Part shown: positions 35,919 through 45,242 of the stretch, piece by piece
How the letters are laid out: every line of letters starts with the position of its first letter
Position numbering within the stretch: position 1 is the stretch's first letter
From: HKCCE3408 sp039191215
GTDB lineage: Bacteria > Pseudomonadota > Alphaproteobacteria > Rhodobacterales > Rhodobacteraceae
Reading direction: 5' to 3'
NCBI GenBank assembly: GCA_039191215.1
Contig: JBCCXT010000013.1
Location: 1 to 64,000, forward strand
DNA: 64,000 nucleotides
Program-made: the position numbers and the translations under genes
Notes under the pieces: model-generated
What the model was told of the DNA's origin: nothing
What the model saw: the letters and a program-made list of their open reading frames with translations, nothing else
Database searches by the model: none

Positions 35919-38900
35919 TTAACCCGACGGCGCCTCAAGCGTTATATTGCGCCCATTGCGCACGTATTGCAGCGAATCCGTGCCAATCGCGGCGACCCGG
36001 CCGCCGTCGAGCCGGTCGCCCACTGCCACCGTCACAAATCGCCCCGATGCCAGCCGGACCAGTGCCGTTCGGTTATCTGCCGAGCCACGCACGCCGATCA
36101 GGTTGATCTCGCGCAGATTGATCGCGTTTTCGACCGTGGCGGACCGGCTGACCGACGCGTTTGACGGGATGTCCGGCTCAACGGCGGGCGGCGCGACCTG
36201 CGGCTCGGCGGCAGGCGCCGGTGTGGGTGCCACCGTGGGTGCGGTGAGCGATGCGGTTGACGCGCTTGCCGCCGGGCCGCGCGCGAGCGCCTCGGCGACG
36301 GCATCGGCGATGCTATCGGGTCGCGCGGTTGGCACGGGCGAGCTGGTGATCGAGATCGTGCCAGCCGCGCCGTCATCATCGCGCAAAGCCGCAATTTCTT
36401 GCAACGAGGCGGGCCGCTCCGAGGGTTGCCGCGTGCCCAGCTCTTCCTGTGTCAGGCCGCCGAAATTCCGCCGCTCGATCTGTTCGGCGAAATCATTGGG
36501 ACGCGGTGTTGGCGGAAAGGCGGCCAGGATCGCATCTGTTAGCCCGCCCGCCGCTGTCAGTGCAACTGGCCGCTGCGCCTCGGGGTCGGGGTCGGGATCA
36601 GCGCCGGGCCGTTGCACGGCCTCAAATGGCGGTGCGCCCAGAACGATAAACGCACCATCAGGCGTAAGCACGCCTTCGGGTGTCGGCGCCACCAACCCGC
36701 GCGCGGTAACGGCCGTCCCGAAGGGCAACGGCGCCCGGTCGCCTTGCGGGGTTACGGGCGGGCTGGGCGAAAAGACCGCCAATGCCTCTTGCCCCAGGCT
36801 GACACGTTCAATCTCGGCCAAGTCGATATCATCGCGCACTTCGGGGATGAGAAACTCACGTGCCGGTTCTGCCGGCGGGTCGGGCGCCAATTGCCAGATG
36901 CTGTATTCGGCATATTCGGCCTCGGCCTCTTCAAGCGAGGGCGGCGGCACGCGCGGCGGCGGGGTGATTACTTGCGGCTCAGGCGGGGACGGCGCTGTGT
37001 CTTCCGGCTCGGCCTCCAAGGGCGCAGAGGATTGCGGATCAACCTCAGGCGTCGATAATCCCGGCGTAAGCGCTGCGATCTCAGCCAGCGGGTCATTTGG
37101 CGCAGGCGCCGCGTCACCGCCCGCCGACGTGGATGCGGCGCTTGCGGTTTCCGGCGCAGGTTCGGCCACCGGCACTTCTGGCGCGACGCGGCCAAGGATG
37201 CGGGCCACGCGGCTGTCGGGCAAGAAAAGGGCAGACCAGACCGCGATCAAGGCCAAAAGCAGAACCAAGACAACCGTCAGTACAAGCGCTGTGCGCAGCG
37301 ACGGGCGCGCAATTGTGTCGCTGCGCCGGGCGAGCATGCCACCGGTCATCACCGGATCGTCGATCTCGATCCTCTCGCCGACAATGGGTGCCGTCTGCTG
37401 CCGCGCAGCAGCGATTTCAGGGTCGCGTTCCGCCGGTCGGTGGGCGACTTTGGGCGCGGGCGGCAGGCCTGCCGGTCGCGGCACGCTGGCACCTTGCGCG
37501 CCGCCTGACAGGCCTTCGTTCTCCGCGGCGCGGACGGCTGCCCGGCGCAGCCGCAGCCGTTGCGCCAATCCGGGCGGCAAACCCACGGGCACATCCTTTG
37601 TCGCCTCCGCGCGGGCACTGCGGGCCTTGGGGTCTGATGGCGCTGGCGGCGGCATGTCCAATTCGGGATCTGGAAGCGTCGCAGGCTCGGGCGCGCGGCC
37701 TGCTCCGGCAAAAAGCGCAGGCGTCTTGGCCACGCGCTTTTTCTTGGCCTTGCTGCCTTTCGCGGACGGGGCGGGCGCGGGTTCGGGCAAAGGCTCCGGC
37801 CGCGGGTCGGGTGGCGCGCTATTGTCCCGAGCGGGCTCTGCCGTCGGTATCAGCCCCAGCCGGGACCGGCGCTTTTTGATCACCCGGGCGACGGCCTCGG
37901 GTGGGGCATTGAGCCGCCGATGCGTTGAAAAGCGCGGCGTGGTTGGTGCGTCGGCCTCGGGCTCGGGGCGAAACGCAAAGCTTGCCGCACCGGTGTGAGA
38001 GCTCTCAATTGCCGGTTCAGGTGCATCGAGGGGCGCAGGTGCGATCTCAGGGGTCGCTGCGACTTCGTCCTCGGCCGAGATGGCAAAAGAGGCCGAAAAC
38101 TGCGGCTCCGGTTCGGGCGGTTCCGCTTCAGTCTGGGGCGCCGGCTCCGCGCCGTTTTCGGCCGACAGATCCCGGCTCGCCAGGTCGTCGATATGGGTTT
38201 CGTCCGCCGCCGATGCGTTGGGCCAGGGCGGATCGATCTCGGGCCAGCGATCCGCGCTGTCGGGCTCCGGCATGTCGGGGTCCGGCAGGTCGTTCGGGGG
38301 CTCCTGAGAGGCAGGTACAGTTTCGATATCCGCCAAGGCCAGTTCGGGATGCGCCTGGGCCACTGGCGTGTCAGCAATGGCATCCGCGGCCGTTGCCGCG
38401 TCTGGTTCGGCATCCCATGCAGGGGTTGGCTCCGGCGTGTCTGATGGCGCTTGAGTGGTCTCAGGCGCCGATGGAGGCTCGCTGACGGGTTCATCCTCAG
38501 CGAGGTCATCGATATCCAACTGGGCCGCGGCCTCGGCGAAATGTTCATCACCTGGTGCGGCTTCAATGCCAGGCCCATCCCCGGCGGTGAGGTCAGATTC
38601 CACCGCCGTCTCACTCAAAGCATCCGACGGATCGGGTGTTTCGGCCTCTGCCTCGTCCGTCACAGCAATGGATACGCCGGTATCGGGCAGCGGATCGGGC
38701 TCGGCCGTTTCGTCATCCTCGACCAATTGCGCATCGGTCTCTTCTAGAAAGGCCTCAGCTGGGGCAGCTGGTTCGGGCGCGGTTTGCACCGGGGCTGTGG
38801 CCTCAGTGACAAAAACCTGGCCGGTTTCTTCGGGCAATTGCGCCGTCGGCAGGCCCCAATTGTCAGGGCCAATGGCCAGGCCAACACCGGGCAGAGCAAG

Positions 38901-39392
38901 ATCACCGATGCCGGATGCAACTTCAAAAACCGGCACGCCCGCGAACTTGCTTTCGGGTGGCGTCGCGGCAAAGCCTGCGCCGTTAAAGCCCGCCGCCCGG
39001 GCGAAATCCATGGCCTCTGTCAGCGTTTCTTGCGCCACAGCCGCAACCTGCACGCGGCTTGTCCCACGGGTCCGGAAATCAAAGGCAAGCTCACCCAAAG
39101 CATAGGGCGTGCGTCCGTCGAGTGCTTGGCCCACGGCGGCCTTCATGTCTTGGCCTTCGCCGCGCGTGACGGCCAGTTCTGCGTAGAGGATTTGGTCGTC
39201 GGGCAGAATCAGCAGCGTCGGGAAATCGAGGCCGCCCCGGGCCTCGCCGGTTTCACGCAACAGCGTGAGCCTGTGACCCAGGTCCGGCACATCCAGGCCG
39301 GTTTCACCAATTAACGCCCAATGGCCTTCCGGCTGGCGATGTGCCAGCGCGATGCCTTCCGGCGACAGAAACAGCGCGAAATCGACCGCCAT
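35919..39392 (-). CDS. Very large membrane protein with acidic/proline-rich middle and PilP/GspC-like C terminus
   Basis: 1157 residues. The first 180 or so form a folded domain (MAVDFALFLSPEGIALAHRQ, FPTLLILPDDQILYAELAV) recalling the actin-like PilM/GspL type. A long disordered Glu/Pro/Ala-rich stretch follows (about 190-690), then one membrane helix (LVLTVVLVLLLALIAVWSAL, about 700-722). Another disordered stretch ends in a compact C-terminal domain (about 1085-1157: NLREINLIGVRGS, LVRLASGRFVTVAVGDRLDG) like the PilP/GspC periplasmic domain. This would be an inner-membrane protein linking cytoplasm and periplasm. No pilus or secretion genes are adjacent, so the role is open. Confidence 0.75.
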   Translation of the reverse strand: MAVDFALFLSPEGIALAHRQPEGHWALIGETGLDVPDLGHRLTLLRETGEARGGLDFPTLLILPDDQILYAELAVTRGEGQDMKAAVGQALDGRTPYALGELAFDFRTRGTSRVQVAAVAQETLTEAMDFARAAGFNGAGFAATPPESKFAGVPVFEVASGIGDLALPGVGLAIGPDNWGLPTAQLPEETGQVFVTEATAPVQTAPEPAAPAEAFLEETDAQLVEDDETAEPDPLPDTGVSIAVTDEAEAETPDPSDALSETAVESDLTAGDGPGIEAAPGDEHFAEAAAQLDIDDLAEDEPVSEPPSAPETTQAPSDTPEPTPAWDAEPDAATAADAIADTPVAQAHPELALADIETVPASQEPPNDLPDPDMPEPDSADRWPEIDPPWPNASAADETHIDDLASRDLSAENGAEPAPQTEAEPPEPEPQFSASFAISAEDEVAATPEIAPAPLDAPEPAIESSHTGAASFAFRPEPEADAPTTPRFSTHRRLNAPPEAVARVIKKRRSRLGLIPTAEPARDNSAPPDPRPEPLPEPAPAPSAKGSKAKKKRVAKTPALFAGAGRAPEPATLPDPELDMPPPAPSDPKARSARAEATKDVPVGLPPGLAQRLRLRRAAVRAAENEGLSGGAQGASVPRPAGLPPAPKVAHRPAERDPEIAAARQQTAPIVGERIEIDDPVMTGGMLARRSDTIARPSLRTALVLTVVLVLLLALIAVWSALFLPDSRVARILGRVAPEVPVAEPAPETASAASTSAGGDAAPAPNDPLAEIAALTPGLSTPEVDPQSSAPLEAEPEDTAPSPPEPQVITPPPRVPPPSLEEAEAEYAEYSIWQLAPDPPAEPAREFLIPEVRDDIDLAEIERVSLGQEALAVFSPSPPVTPQGDRAPLPFGTAVTARGLVAPTPEGVLTPDGAFIVLGAPPFEAVQRPGADPDPDPEAQRPVALTAAGGLTDAILAAFPPTPRPNDFAEQIERRNFGGLTQEELGTRQPSERPASLQEIAALRDDDGAAGTISITSSPVPTARPDSIADAVAEALARGPAASASTASLTAPTVAPTPAPAAEPQVAPPAVEPDIPSNASVSRSATVENAINLREINLIGVRGSADNRTALVRLASGRFVTVAVGDRLDGGRVAAIGTDSLQYVRNGRNITLEAPSG

Positions 39393-39595
39393 GCCGTCCT
39401 TTCCAGGGTCAAAGCCCAGGGCCCACCTTTCCCTACGCGTCCCGCTTTATAGCAGGTTCCGCGCGCAACAAAATGCCGGTTTTCATATGGAAACAAACCT
39501 TTGCCTTAGCGGTTTTATCCACAGTTTGGCCGGTGATATCCCCCGCCCAGCTCCGCGCTTAACCAGGCAGAGCTGTGGGGATCGGCCTGCTCGAT
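39393..39595. other. Upstream region of the large membrane protein gene
   Basis: 203 bp with no gene seen. It contains one perfect DnaA-box sequence TTATCCACA (39515-39523), which on its own does not make an origin. It presumably holds the promoter of the 1157-residue protein gene. Confidence 0.35.
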
Positions 39596-40888
39596 CTAGC
39601 CGGCAGAGGCCGAAAGCGCGCGGTCGAGATCAGAAATCAGATCATCGGCGTCCTCGATCCCGATTGACAGGCGCACGACATTTGGTGCCGCACCGGCCGC
39701 AACCTGTTGTTCAGGCGTTAGCTGGCGATGCGTGGTCGAGGCCGAATGGATCACCAAGCTGCGCGCATCGCCCAAATTGGCGACATGGCTGAAGATCTCC
39801 AGCGAATTGACGAACTTTACACAAGCCTCATAGCCACCCTTAAGGGCCACGGTGAACAGCGCACCGGCGCCGCGTGGGCAAATCTTTGCGACGCGATCAT
39901 AGTAAGGCGAGGAGGGCAGGCCCGCATAAGTGACCGCTTCAACCGCCGCATGGCCTTCCAGCCAAGTGGCGATTTTCACGGCGTTTTCGACATGGCGGTC
40001 CATCCGCAGGCTCAGCGTCTCCATGCCGACCAGGGTGTAATGCGCGCCCTGTGGGTTCATCGTCATACCGAGATCGCGCAAACCGACCGCAATCCCGTGG
40101 AAGGTGAAGGCCAGCGGTCCGAATGTCTCGTGAAACGTGAGGCCGTGATAGGCCGGCTCGGGTGTGCTGAGCGAGGGGAACTTGTCGGAAGCAGACCAAT
40201 CGAATGTGCCGCAATCGACCACCGCGCCGCCGGTCACCGTGCCGTTGCCGGTCAGGTATTTGGTCGTCGAATGCACAACAAGCGTGGCGCCATGTTCGAT
40301 GGGTCGGCACAGATAGGGCGTGGCCGAAGTGTTATCGACAATAAGCGGCAGGCCAGCCTCATCGGCGATGGCGGCAATCTCTGGCAGATCGGTGATATAG
40401 CCGCCCGGATTGGCAATCGCTTCGCAAAACACGGCTCGGGTATTGTCGTCAATTGCCGCCTTGATCGCGCCCAGATCGTCGAAATCGACAAATGTCGCAG
40501 ACCAGCCGAAGCGTTTGATCGTCTGCGAAAACTGCGTGACCGAGCCGCCATAGAGCCGGGTCGAGACGACCACGTTTTTACCCGGTCCCATCAGCGGAAA
40601 GAGCGCCATGATCTGCGCGGCATGGCCAGACGAGCAGCAGACCGCGCCCGCGCCGCCCTCAAGCGTGGCGATGCGTTCTTGCAAGACGGCGACCGTGGGG
40701 TTGGTCAGGCGCGAATAGATGAAGCCGACCTCTTGGAGGTTGAACAGCGCGGCGGCATGTTCGGCATCGCGAAACACAAAGGCGGTCGATTGATAAATCG
40801 GCGTCTGACGCGCGCCGGTTGCCGGGTCGGGGCTGCTGCCGGCGTGGATCTGCAGCGTGTCAAAGCCATAGGACGGGCCATCTTGCAT
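39596..40888 (-). CDS. O-acetylhomoserine sulfhydrylase-type enzyme
   Basis: A 430-residue Cys/Met-metabolism PLP enzyme. Seen are FDTLQIHAGSSPDPATGARQ, YSRLTNPTVAVLQERIATLE and the PLP lysine in VVHSTTKYLTGNGT. The C-terminal VNSLEIFSHVANLGDARSLV and ASTTHRQLTPEQQ mark the OAH/MetY branch, which makes homocysteine from O-acetylhomoserine and sulfide. Start at MQDGPSYGFDT, behind AAAGGGAGA. It stands alone on the minus strand. Confidence 0.92.
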   Translation of the reverse strand: MQDGPSYGFDTLQIHAGSSPDPATGARQTPIYQSTAFVFRDAEHAAALFNLQEVGFIYSRLTNPTVAVLQERIATLEGGAGAVCCSSGHAAQIMALFPLMGPGKNVVVSTRLYGGSVTQFSQTIKRFGWSATFVDFDDLGAIKAAIDDNTRAVFCEAIANPGGYITDLPEIAAIADEAGLPLIVDNTSATPYLCRPIEHGATLVVHSTTKYLTGNGTVTGGAVVDCGTFDWSASDKFPSLSTPEPAYHGLTFHETFGPLAFTFHGIAVGLRDLGMTMNPQGAHYTLVGMETLSLRMDRHVENAVKIATWLEGHAAVEAVTYAGLPSSPYYDRVAKICPRGAGALFTVALKGGYEACVKFVNSLEIFSHVANLGDARSLVIHSASTTHRQLTPEQQVAAGAAPNVVRLSIGIEDADDLISDLDRALSASAG

Positions 40889-41073
40889 GGATCTGGTCTC
40901 TCCCTTTGATTGGTTGATCATCGCATACGCCAGCCGCTCAGTAGCTTCAACCAAGGCTGGGCGCGCGCTGTCGGCAAAGGGCGGCTAAGCGCCGCTAGCG
41001 ACGGGTTTGCGCTGGACCGGCTTTGGGACATGCGGCAAAACCAATATCAAGAGACCCAAAAGGGGCGATGCAG

Positions 41074-41451
41074 ATGTCCGACTTTATCAAGCGGCTGTTC
41101 ACCTGGTGGCATGGCTCGACCATCGTTACGCAGATTTTCACTGCGCGCCACGGCATACGTGTCGGCGAAGACGATGCGGGCAACGTCTTTTACCGCTCTG
41201 AAGATGATGCGCGGCGATGGGTTATGTATAACGGTGAAGCCGAGGCCAGCCGGGTGAGCCCCGATTGGCATGGCTGGCTGCATCACACCTGGGACGCGCC
41301 GCCGACCGACCAACCGCTTAGGCATAAATCCTGGGAAGAGCCTCATTTGCCAAACCAAACCGGCACAGACGCTGCTTATGCGCCGCCCGGTTCGATCCGT
41401 CGGGCGGAGCCTGCGGACATGAAGGATTATGAGGCCTGGAGCCCGGAATAG
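41074..41451 (+). CDS. NDUFA12-like complex I accessory subunit
   Basis: 125 residues, start MSDFIKRLFTWWHGSTIVTQ, with the NDUFA12 (17.2 kDa, B17.2) signature RRWVMYNGEAEASRVSPDWH then GWLHHTWDAPP. Alphaproteobacteria share this NADH dehydrogenase accessory subunit with mitochondria; it binds the peripheral arm near the membrane. The stop abuts the next ATG directly, so the two genes are co-expressed. Confidence 0.93.
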   Translation: MSDFIKRLFTWWHGSTIVTQIFTARHGIRVGEDDAGNVFYRSEDDARRWVMYNGEAEASRVSPDWHGWLHHTWDAPPTDQPLRHKSWEEPHLPNQTGTDAAYAPPGSIRRAEPADMKDYEAWSPE

Positions 41452-42102
41452 ATGCGCGTACTCGTTGCCTCCGTTATGTTTTCCCTGCTGCTTCTGGGCG
41501 CGGCTTATGCACAATCGGGCGGCTTCACCGTCTCGCCGATTGACCCTGCCGATCCCGCTGATCCGACCGACCCGATTGACCCGCCCGATCCGAGCCAAGG
41601 CCAGGACCAAGACGGCAGTCCAGGTGGTGGCTTCGGCATCGCCGTCAACCCTGAGATTGGCCTGCAGCAGACGCCGCTGCCGAACCCCGATAGCGGCTTG
41701 ATCGCCCGGGGGTCGCGGCAATCGGGTTTTGTGGAAAGTTCTGGCTCGGGCGTTGCTATGGTCGAGACGCGCAATATGCGCGACGCGCAGAACACACAAA
41801 GCGTTGCTGCCGAATCCGCACCGGCGGCAACCTTGCGCGCGCTCGACAAAACCGTTGGCACAACCACGGATTTCGACATGGAAGTCGGTGAAACCGTGGT
41901 CATCGGACGCCTCGCCATCCGATTGAATGAATGCCGCTATCCGGTTGCAAACCCGGCATCAGACGCATTTGCCCATCTCCAGATTGCCGATCTGGAAGGG
42001 CGCGGACTTTTTGATGGTTGGATGGTGGCGTCGAGCCCGGCGCTTATGGCGCTGGAACATCCGCGCTACGATGTCTGGGTGCTCACCTGCAGCACGTCCT
42101 GA
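41452..42102 (+). CDS. DUF2155 secreted protein
   Basis: 216 residues. A signal peptide (MRVLVASVMFSLLLLGAAYA) is followed by an Asp-Pro repeat tract (about 27-45) and a glycine-rich linker. The C-terminal DUF2155 domain reads LRALDKTVGTTTDFDMEVGE, RLAIRLNECRYP, LFDGWMVASSPALMALEHPR, YDVWVLTC. The domain is known from alphaproteobacteria next to this set of genes; its function is unknown. Its 3' end overlaps aat, on the other strand, by 37 bp. Confidence 0.87.
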   Translation: MRVLVASVMFSLLLLGAAYAQSGGFTVSPIDPADPADPTDPIDPPDPSQGQDQDGSPGGGFGIAVNPEIGLQQTPLPNPDSGLIARGSRQSGFVESSGSGVAMVETRNMRDAQNTQSVAAESAPAATLRALDKTVGTTTDFDMEVGETVVIGRLAIRLNECRYPVANPASDAFAHLQIADLEGRGLFDGWMVASSPALMALEHPRYDVWVLTCSTS

Positions 42103-42731
42103 GGGTCGACAGGCTCCGGCTGGGCGTAAAAATCACCCTCCCGCTGAAGGGCGGCCGATAAAATGGTGTGATAGCGCGTGCGGGGCAATTCGATCCCCCC
42201 AAGGCTGGCGAGATGGGGGGTGATGAATTGCGTGTCAAACAGCTTGAACCCGCCAACACGCAAGCGCAGCACCAGATAAGCGAGCGCGATCTTTGATGTG
42301 TTGGGCCGGTGCGAAAACATGCTTTCGCCGAAAAACGCTGCACCTAGGGTCACGCCATAAGCCCCGCCGACCAGCGCACGGCCCTGCCAAACTTCGATTG
42401 AATGGGCGTGCCCGGCCTGAAACAGCCCGTCATAAAGGCCCGCAATCTCATCGTTGATCCAGGTATCTTCACGATCCGCGCAGCCCGCGACCGTGGCCGA
42501 AAAGGCGGTGTCGATCTTAATTTGATACCGTTCCCGCTTGATCTCTCGCGCGAGCGAGCGGGAGATATGGAACCGATCAAGCGGCAGGACGCCGCGATCT
42601 GTCGGGTCGACCCAAAAGATCTCCGACGCGTCGCGGCTTTCGGACATCGGGAAAATGCCCGTCGCATAAGCGCGCAGCATAATATCCGGTGTCAGCGTCG
42701 GCCGGGTTTTGAATGTGGTGTTTTCGACCAT
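42066..42731 (-). CDS. aat: Leucyl/phenylalanyl-tRNA--protein transferase
   Basis: Adds Leu or Phe to N-terminal Lys/Arg of proteins, marking them for ClpS-ClpAP degradation by the N-end rule. 221 residues with MLRAYATGIFPMSESRDA, WVDPTDRGVLPLDRFHISRS, GCADREDTWIN, GQGxxVGG-type loop AHSIEVWQGRALVGGAYGV, FFGESMFS and FDTQFITPHLASLGG. Full length. Confidence 0.96.
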   Translation of the reverse strand: MVENTTFKTRPTLTPDIMLRAYATGIFPMSESRDASEIFWVDPTDRGVLPLDRFHISRSLAREIKRERYQIKIDTAFSATVAGCADREDTWINDEIAGLYDGLFQAGHAHSIEVWQGRALVGGAYGVTLGAAFFGESMFSHRPNTSKIALAYLVLRLRVGGFKLFDTQFITPHLASLGGIELPRTRYHTILSAALQREGDFYAQPEPVDPQDVLQVSTQTS

Positions 42732-42990
42732 TGTGGAACCAAATCTATCACGCCGGCGCCGGCGCGACGATTATCTTTGATTTCAAGCTCTAAAGTCACG
42801 CTCGTTAATGATTCACCCGGTATCGGGGTGGGGCGGTTCGCGCAATACGTGCAGGGCGATAAATTCAGTGGATAAAGTCGTTGGTGGTGCAACGGAATTG
42901 GCGTGATTTTGCGCATCGCCGAACTGATTGCAGGCTGCATGCACGCCGTCTAGGGGCGAAAAAAAACATTCAATTTTCCGTTTCCCGGCT
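42732..42990. other. Gap between accC and aat
   Basis: 259 bp, relatively AT-rich towards accC (aaaaaacattcaattttcc near 42960). I see no gene. It must hold the accC 3' end and an aat promoter on the minus strand. Confidence 0.35.
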
Positions 42991-44343
42991 CTAATCGGTG
43001 ACTTCTTGGTCTTTAAGCCATCGCTCAAGCCAATGAATGTCGTAATTGCCACGCTGGATTTCCTCCTGCGCGAGAATCGCGTGAAACAGCGGAACGGTTG
43101 TATCGATACCGTCCACAATCAGCTCACCCAAGGCCCTGTTCAGGCGCGCAAGCGCTGACGGCCTGTCTGGGCCATGCACGATCAGTTTGGCGATTAAGCT
43201 GTCGTAATAGGGCGGGATGCGGTAGCCGTCGTAAAGCGCGCTATCCATGCGCACACCCAGGCCGCCTGGCGCATGATACTGCGTGATGGTGCCGGGTGAG
43301 GGCGAAAAGCTGGGCAGTTTTTCGGCGTTGATGCGGACCTCGATCGCGTGCCCGTTTACCTGCAATGCCTCTTGCGCCAGCGCCATGGGCTGGCCCGCGG
43401 CCACGCGGATCTGCTCGGCTACAAGATCGACACCAAAAACCGCTTCTGTGACGGGGTGTTCGACCTGAAGCCGAGTGTTCATCTCGATGAAGTAGAACTC
43501 ACCGTCTTCGTATAAGAACTCAATCGTGCCCGCGCCCTCATATCCCAGATCTGCAACCGCTTTGGCACATGTGGCGCCGATGCGCGCGCGCGTCTGTGGG
43601 TCAATCGACGGGCCCGGCGCTTCTTCGAGCACTTTTTGATGCCGGCGCTGCAACGAACAGTCCCGCTCGCCCAGATGCACCGCGCGGCCCTTGCCGTCGC
43701 CAAAGACCTGCACTTCGATATGGCGCGGGCGGCCGAGGAACTTCTCGATATAGACCTCATCATTGCCAAACGCGGCTTTGGCTTCGGCCCGCGCGGTCTG
43801 GAACGCGGTTTCGAGATCAGCCTCGGTCTGGGCCAATTTCATGCCGCGCCCGCCGCCACCGGCGGTTGCCTTGACGATCACCGGATAGCCGATCTGTGTC
43901 GCGACATCGCGGGCCTGGGCCAGATCGGGCACGCCGCCATCTGATCCCGGCACCACCGGCACGCCAAGCTTTTTCATCGTATCCTTGGCGGTGATCTTGT
44001 CGCCCATGACGCGGATATGGGCCGCAGTGGGGCCGATGAATTTGATCCCGTGGTCTTCAACGATCTGCACGAAACTCGCATTCTCGCTGAGAAACCCATA
44101 GCCCGGATGGATTGCGTCCGCGCCAGTGATCTCACAAGCCGAGATGATCGAGGGGATATGCAGATAGCTTTGCCCGCCCTGGGGCGGCCCGATACAGATC
44201 GACTCGTCAGCCATGCGCACATGCATCGCGTCCACATCGGCCGTCGAATGCACAGCCACGCTGGCCACGCCCATCTCTCGCGCGGCCCGCACCACGCGGA
44301 GCGCGATCTCTCCGCGATTGGCGATTAAGATCTTCGAAAACAT
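42991..44343 (-). CDS. accC: Acetyl-CoA carboxylase, biotin carboxylase subunit
   Basis: ATP-grasp enzyme that carboxylates biotin on AccB, first half-reaction of malonyl-CoA synthesis. 450 residues with MFSKILIANRGEIALRVVRA, glycine-rich ATP loop VKATAGGGGRGMKL, biotin/bicarbonate-site FLYEDGEFYFIEMNTRLQVE and HPVTEAVFGVDLV. It starts immediately after the accB stop with no gap. Confidence 0.97.
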   Translation of the reverse strand: MFSKILIANRGEIALRVVRAAREMGVASVAVHSTADVDAMHVRMADESICIGPPQGGQSYLHIPSIISACEITGADAIHPGYGFLSENASFVQIVEDHGIKFIGPTAAHIRVMGDKITAKDTMKKLGVPVVPGSDGGVPDLAQARDVATQIGYPVIVKATAGGGGRGMKLAQTEADLETAFQTARAEAKAAFGNDEVYIEKFLGRPRHIEVQVFGDGKGRAVHLGERDCSLQRRHQKVLEEAPGPSIDPQTRARIGATCAKAVADLGYEGAGTIEFLYEDGEFYFIEMNTRLQVEHPVTEAVFGVDLVAEQIRVAAGQPMALAQEALQVNGHAIEVRINAEKLPSFSPSPGTITQYHAPGGLGVRMDSALYDGYRIPPYYDSLIAKLIVHGPDRPSALARLNRALGELIVDGIDTTVPLFHAILAQEEIQRGNYDIHWLERWLKDQEVTD

Positions 44344-44850
44344 CTATTCGATGACCATCAAAGGCTCGCCATATTCAACCGGCGCGCCGTCATCGACCAG
44401 GATGCGTTTGACCACACCGGCCCGTGGGCTGGGGATCTGGTTCATTGTCTTCATCGCCTCGACGATGAGCAGGGTTTGCCCCTCCGAGACCTGGTCGCCG
44501 ACCGAGACGAAGGCCGGCGTCCCCGGCTCCGCTTGCAGGTAGATTGTGCCGACCATCGGCGAGGTCACGGCATTGGGATCATCGGACGGGTTCGGTGCAG
44601 GCGCCGGCTTAGCAACGGCCGGTCCGGGATCAACAACCGCAGTCGGTGCGGCGGCGGGTGCGGGCGCCGGATTGGCCACAGGCAAGATCGGTTGTTGGAC
44701 GGGCGGTGCTGCGCGGCTTACACGCACATTTAGGCTGTCAGATTCGCCGTAGTCGCGTTTGACCTGCAGTTCCGTGAGATCGTTTTCGCGCAAAAGCTCT
44801 GCCAAGGCGCGGATGAAGGCGACGTCACTGTCCTGCGGCTTTTGCGTCAT
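44344..44850 (-). CDS. accB: Biotin carboxyl carrier protein of acetyl-CoA carboxylase
   Basis: 168 residues. An N-terminal helical part (FIRALAELLRENDLTELQVK) precedes a Pro/Ala linker (about 50-90) and the biotinyl domain with the thumb PAFVSVGD and the biotin lysine in VEAMKTMNQI. It carries the carboxyl group between AccC and the carboxyltransferase. First gene of accB-accC. Confidence 0.96.
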   Translation of the reverse strand: MTQKPQDSDVAFIRALAELLRENDLTELQVKRDYGESDSLNVRVSRAAPPVQQPILPVANPAPAPAAAPTAVVDPGPAVAKPAPAPNPSDDPNAVTSPMVGTIYLQAEPGTPAFVSVGDQVSEGQTLLIVEAMKTMNQIPSPRAGVVKRILVDDGAPVEYGEPLMVIE

Positions 44851-45242
44851 CTGGCCCTGCTCTCCCTACGCGACCTTTGTAATCTGCGCGCTTATACGCA
44901 AGCTGTCTCGGCGTGAAAAGCGCCCATTCCGCGCCGAAACGCAGCTACCATCGCATATTGATTGGGCAGATGGCCATGTGCGCGAAATAATCTGCCTGGT
45001 CAAAAATCTCGGTGCCGGCTTGAGCCAAAATGCGCCGACGGAATATCGGCCGTCGAATCACAAGAGTACCCACAAGCCTGCGCGCGACCCCGTGCCGACA
45101 AAGTGATATTTGCGAGCGGCAGGAACGCCTTGTCGCCGCAACCGCAGCTGCGGCGGTTGCGATGCGGATGCGGGCATCCATCAGGCGCTGAATTCGTGAT
45201 AGGCTTGGGCATCTTCCCTTGATCCATTTGAGGACCCAAGCC
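44851..45242. other. 392-bp divergent intergenic region
   Basis: Separates accB (minus) from the methyltransferase gene (plus), so it should hold both promoters. I see no supported gene. It contains a strong stem-loop CGCAACCGC / GCGGTTGCG with a 7-base loop (45137-45161) and a long-loop hairpin next to the methyltransferase start (separate entry). CGACGG / CCGTCG near 45037-45056 is a third short pairing. A structured 5' leader is therefore possible. Confidence 0.45.
45202..45242 (+). promoter_or_regulatory. Leader hairpin enclosing the ribosome site
   Basis: GGCTTGGG (45202-45209) pairs perfectly with CCCAAGCC (45235-45242), which touches the ATG at 45243. The GAGGA at 45230-45234 that should serve as ribosome site lies at the base of the loop. 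Such an arrangement could limit ribosome access. The pairing is seen; regulation is inferred. Confidence 0.4.

Noticed and set aside
35947..37998. A very long open frame (683 codons) on the plus strand opposite the large membrane protein gene
   Set aside because: It is the mirror of the Pro/Ala/Glu-rich codons of the minus-strand gene; composition is Ser/Gly/Ala-rich with no domain, and it has no ribosome site.
45137..45242. SAM or SAH riboswitch upstream of the methyltransferase
   Set aside because: Hairpins exist, but I cannot match the conserved cores of SAM-II, SAM-V or SAH elements; reported only as a structured leader.
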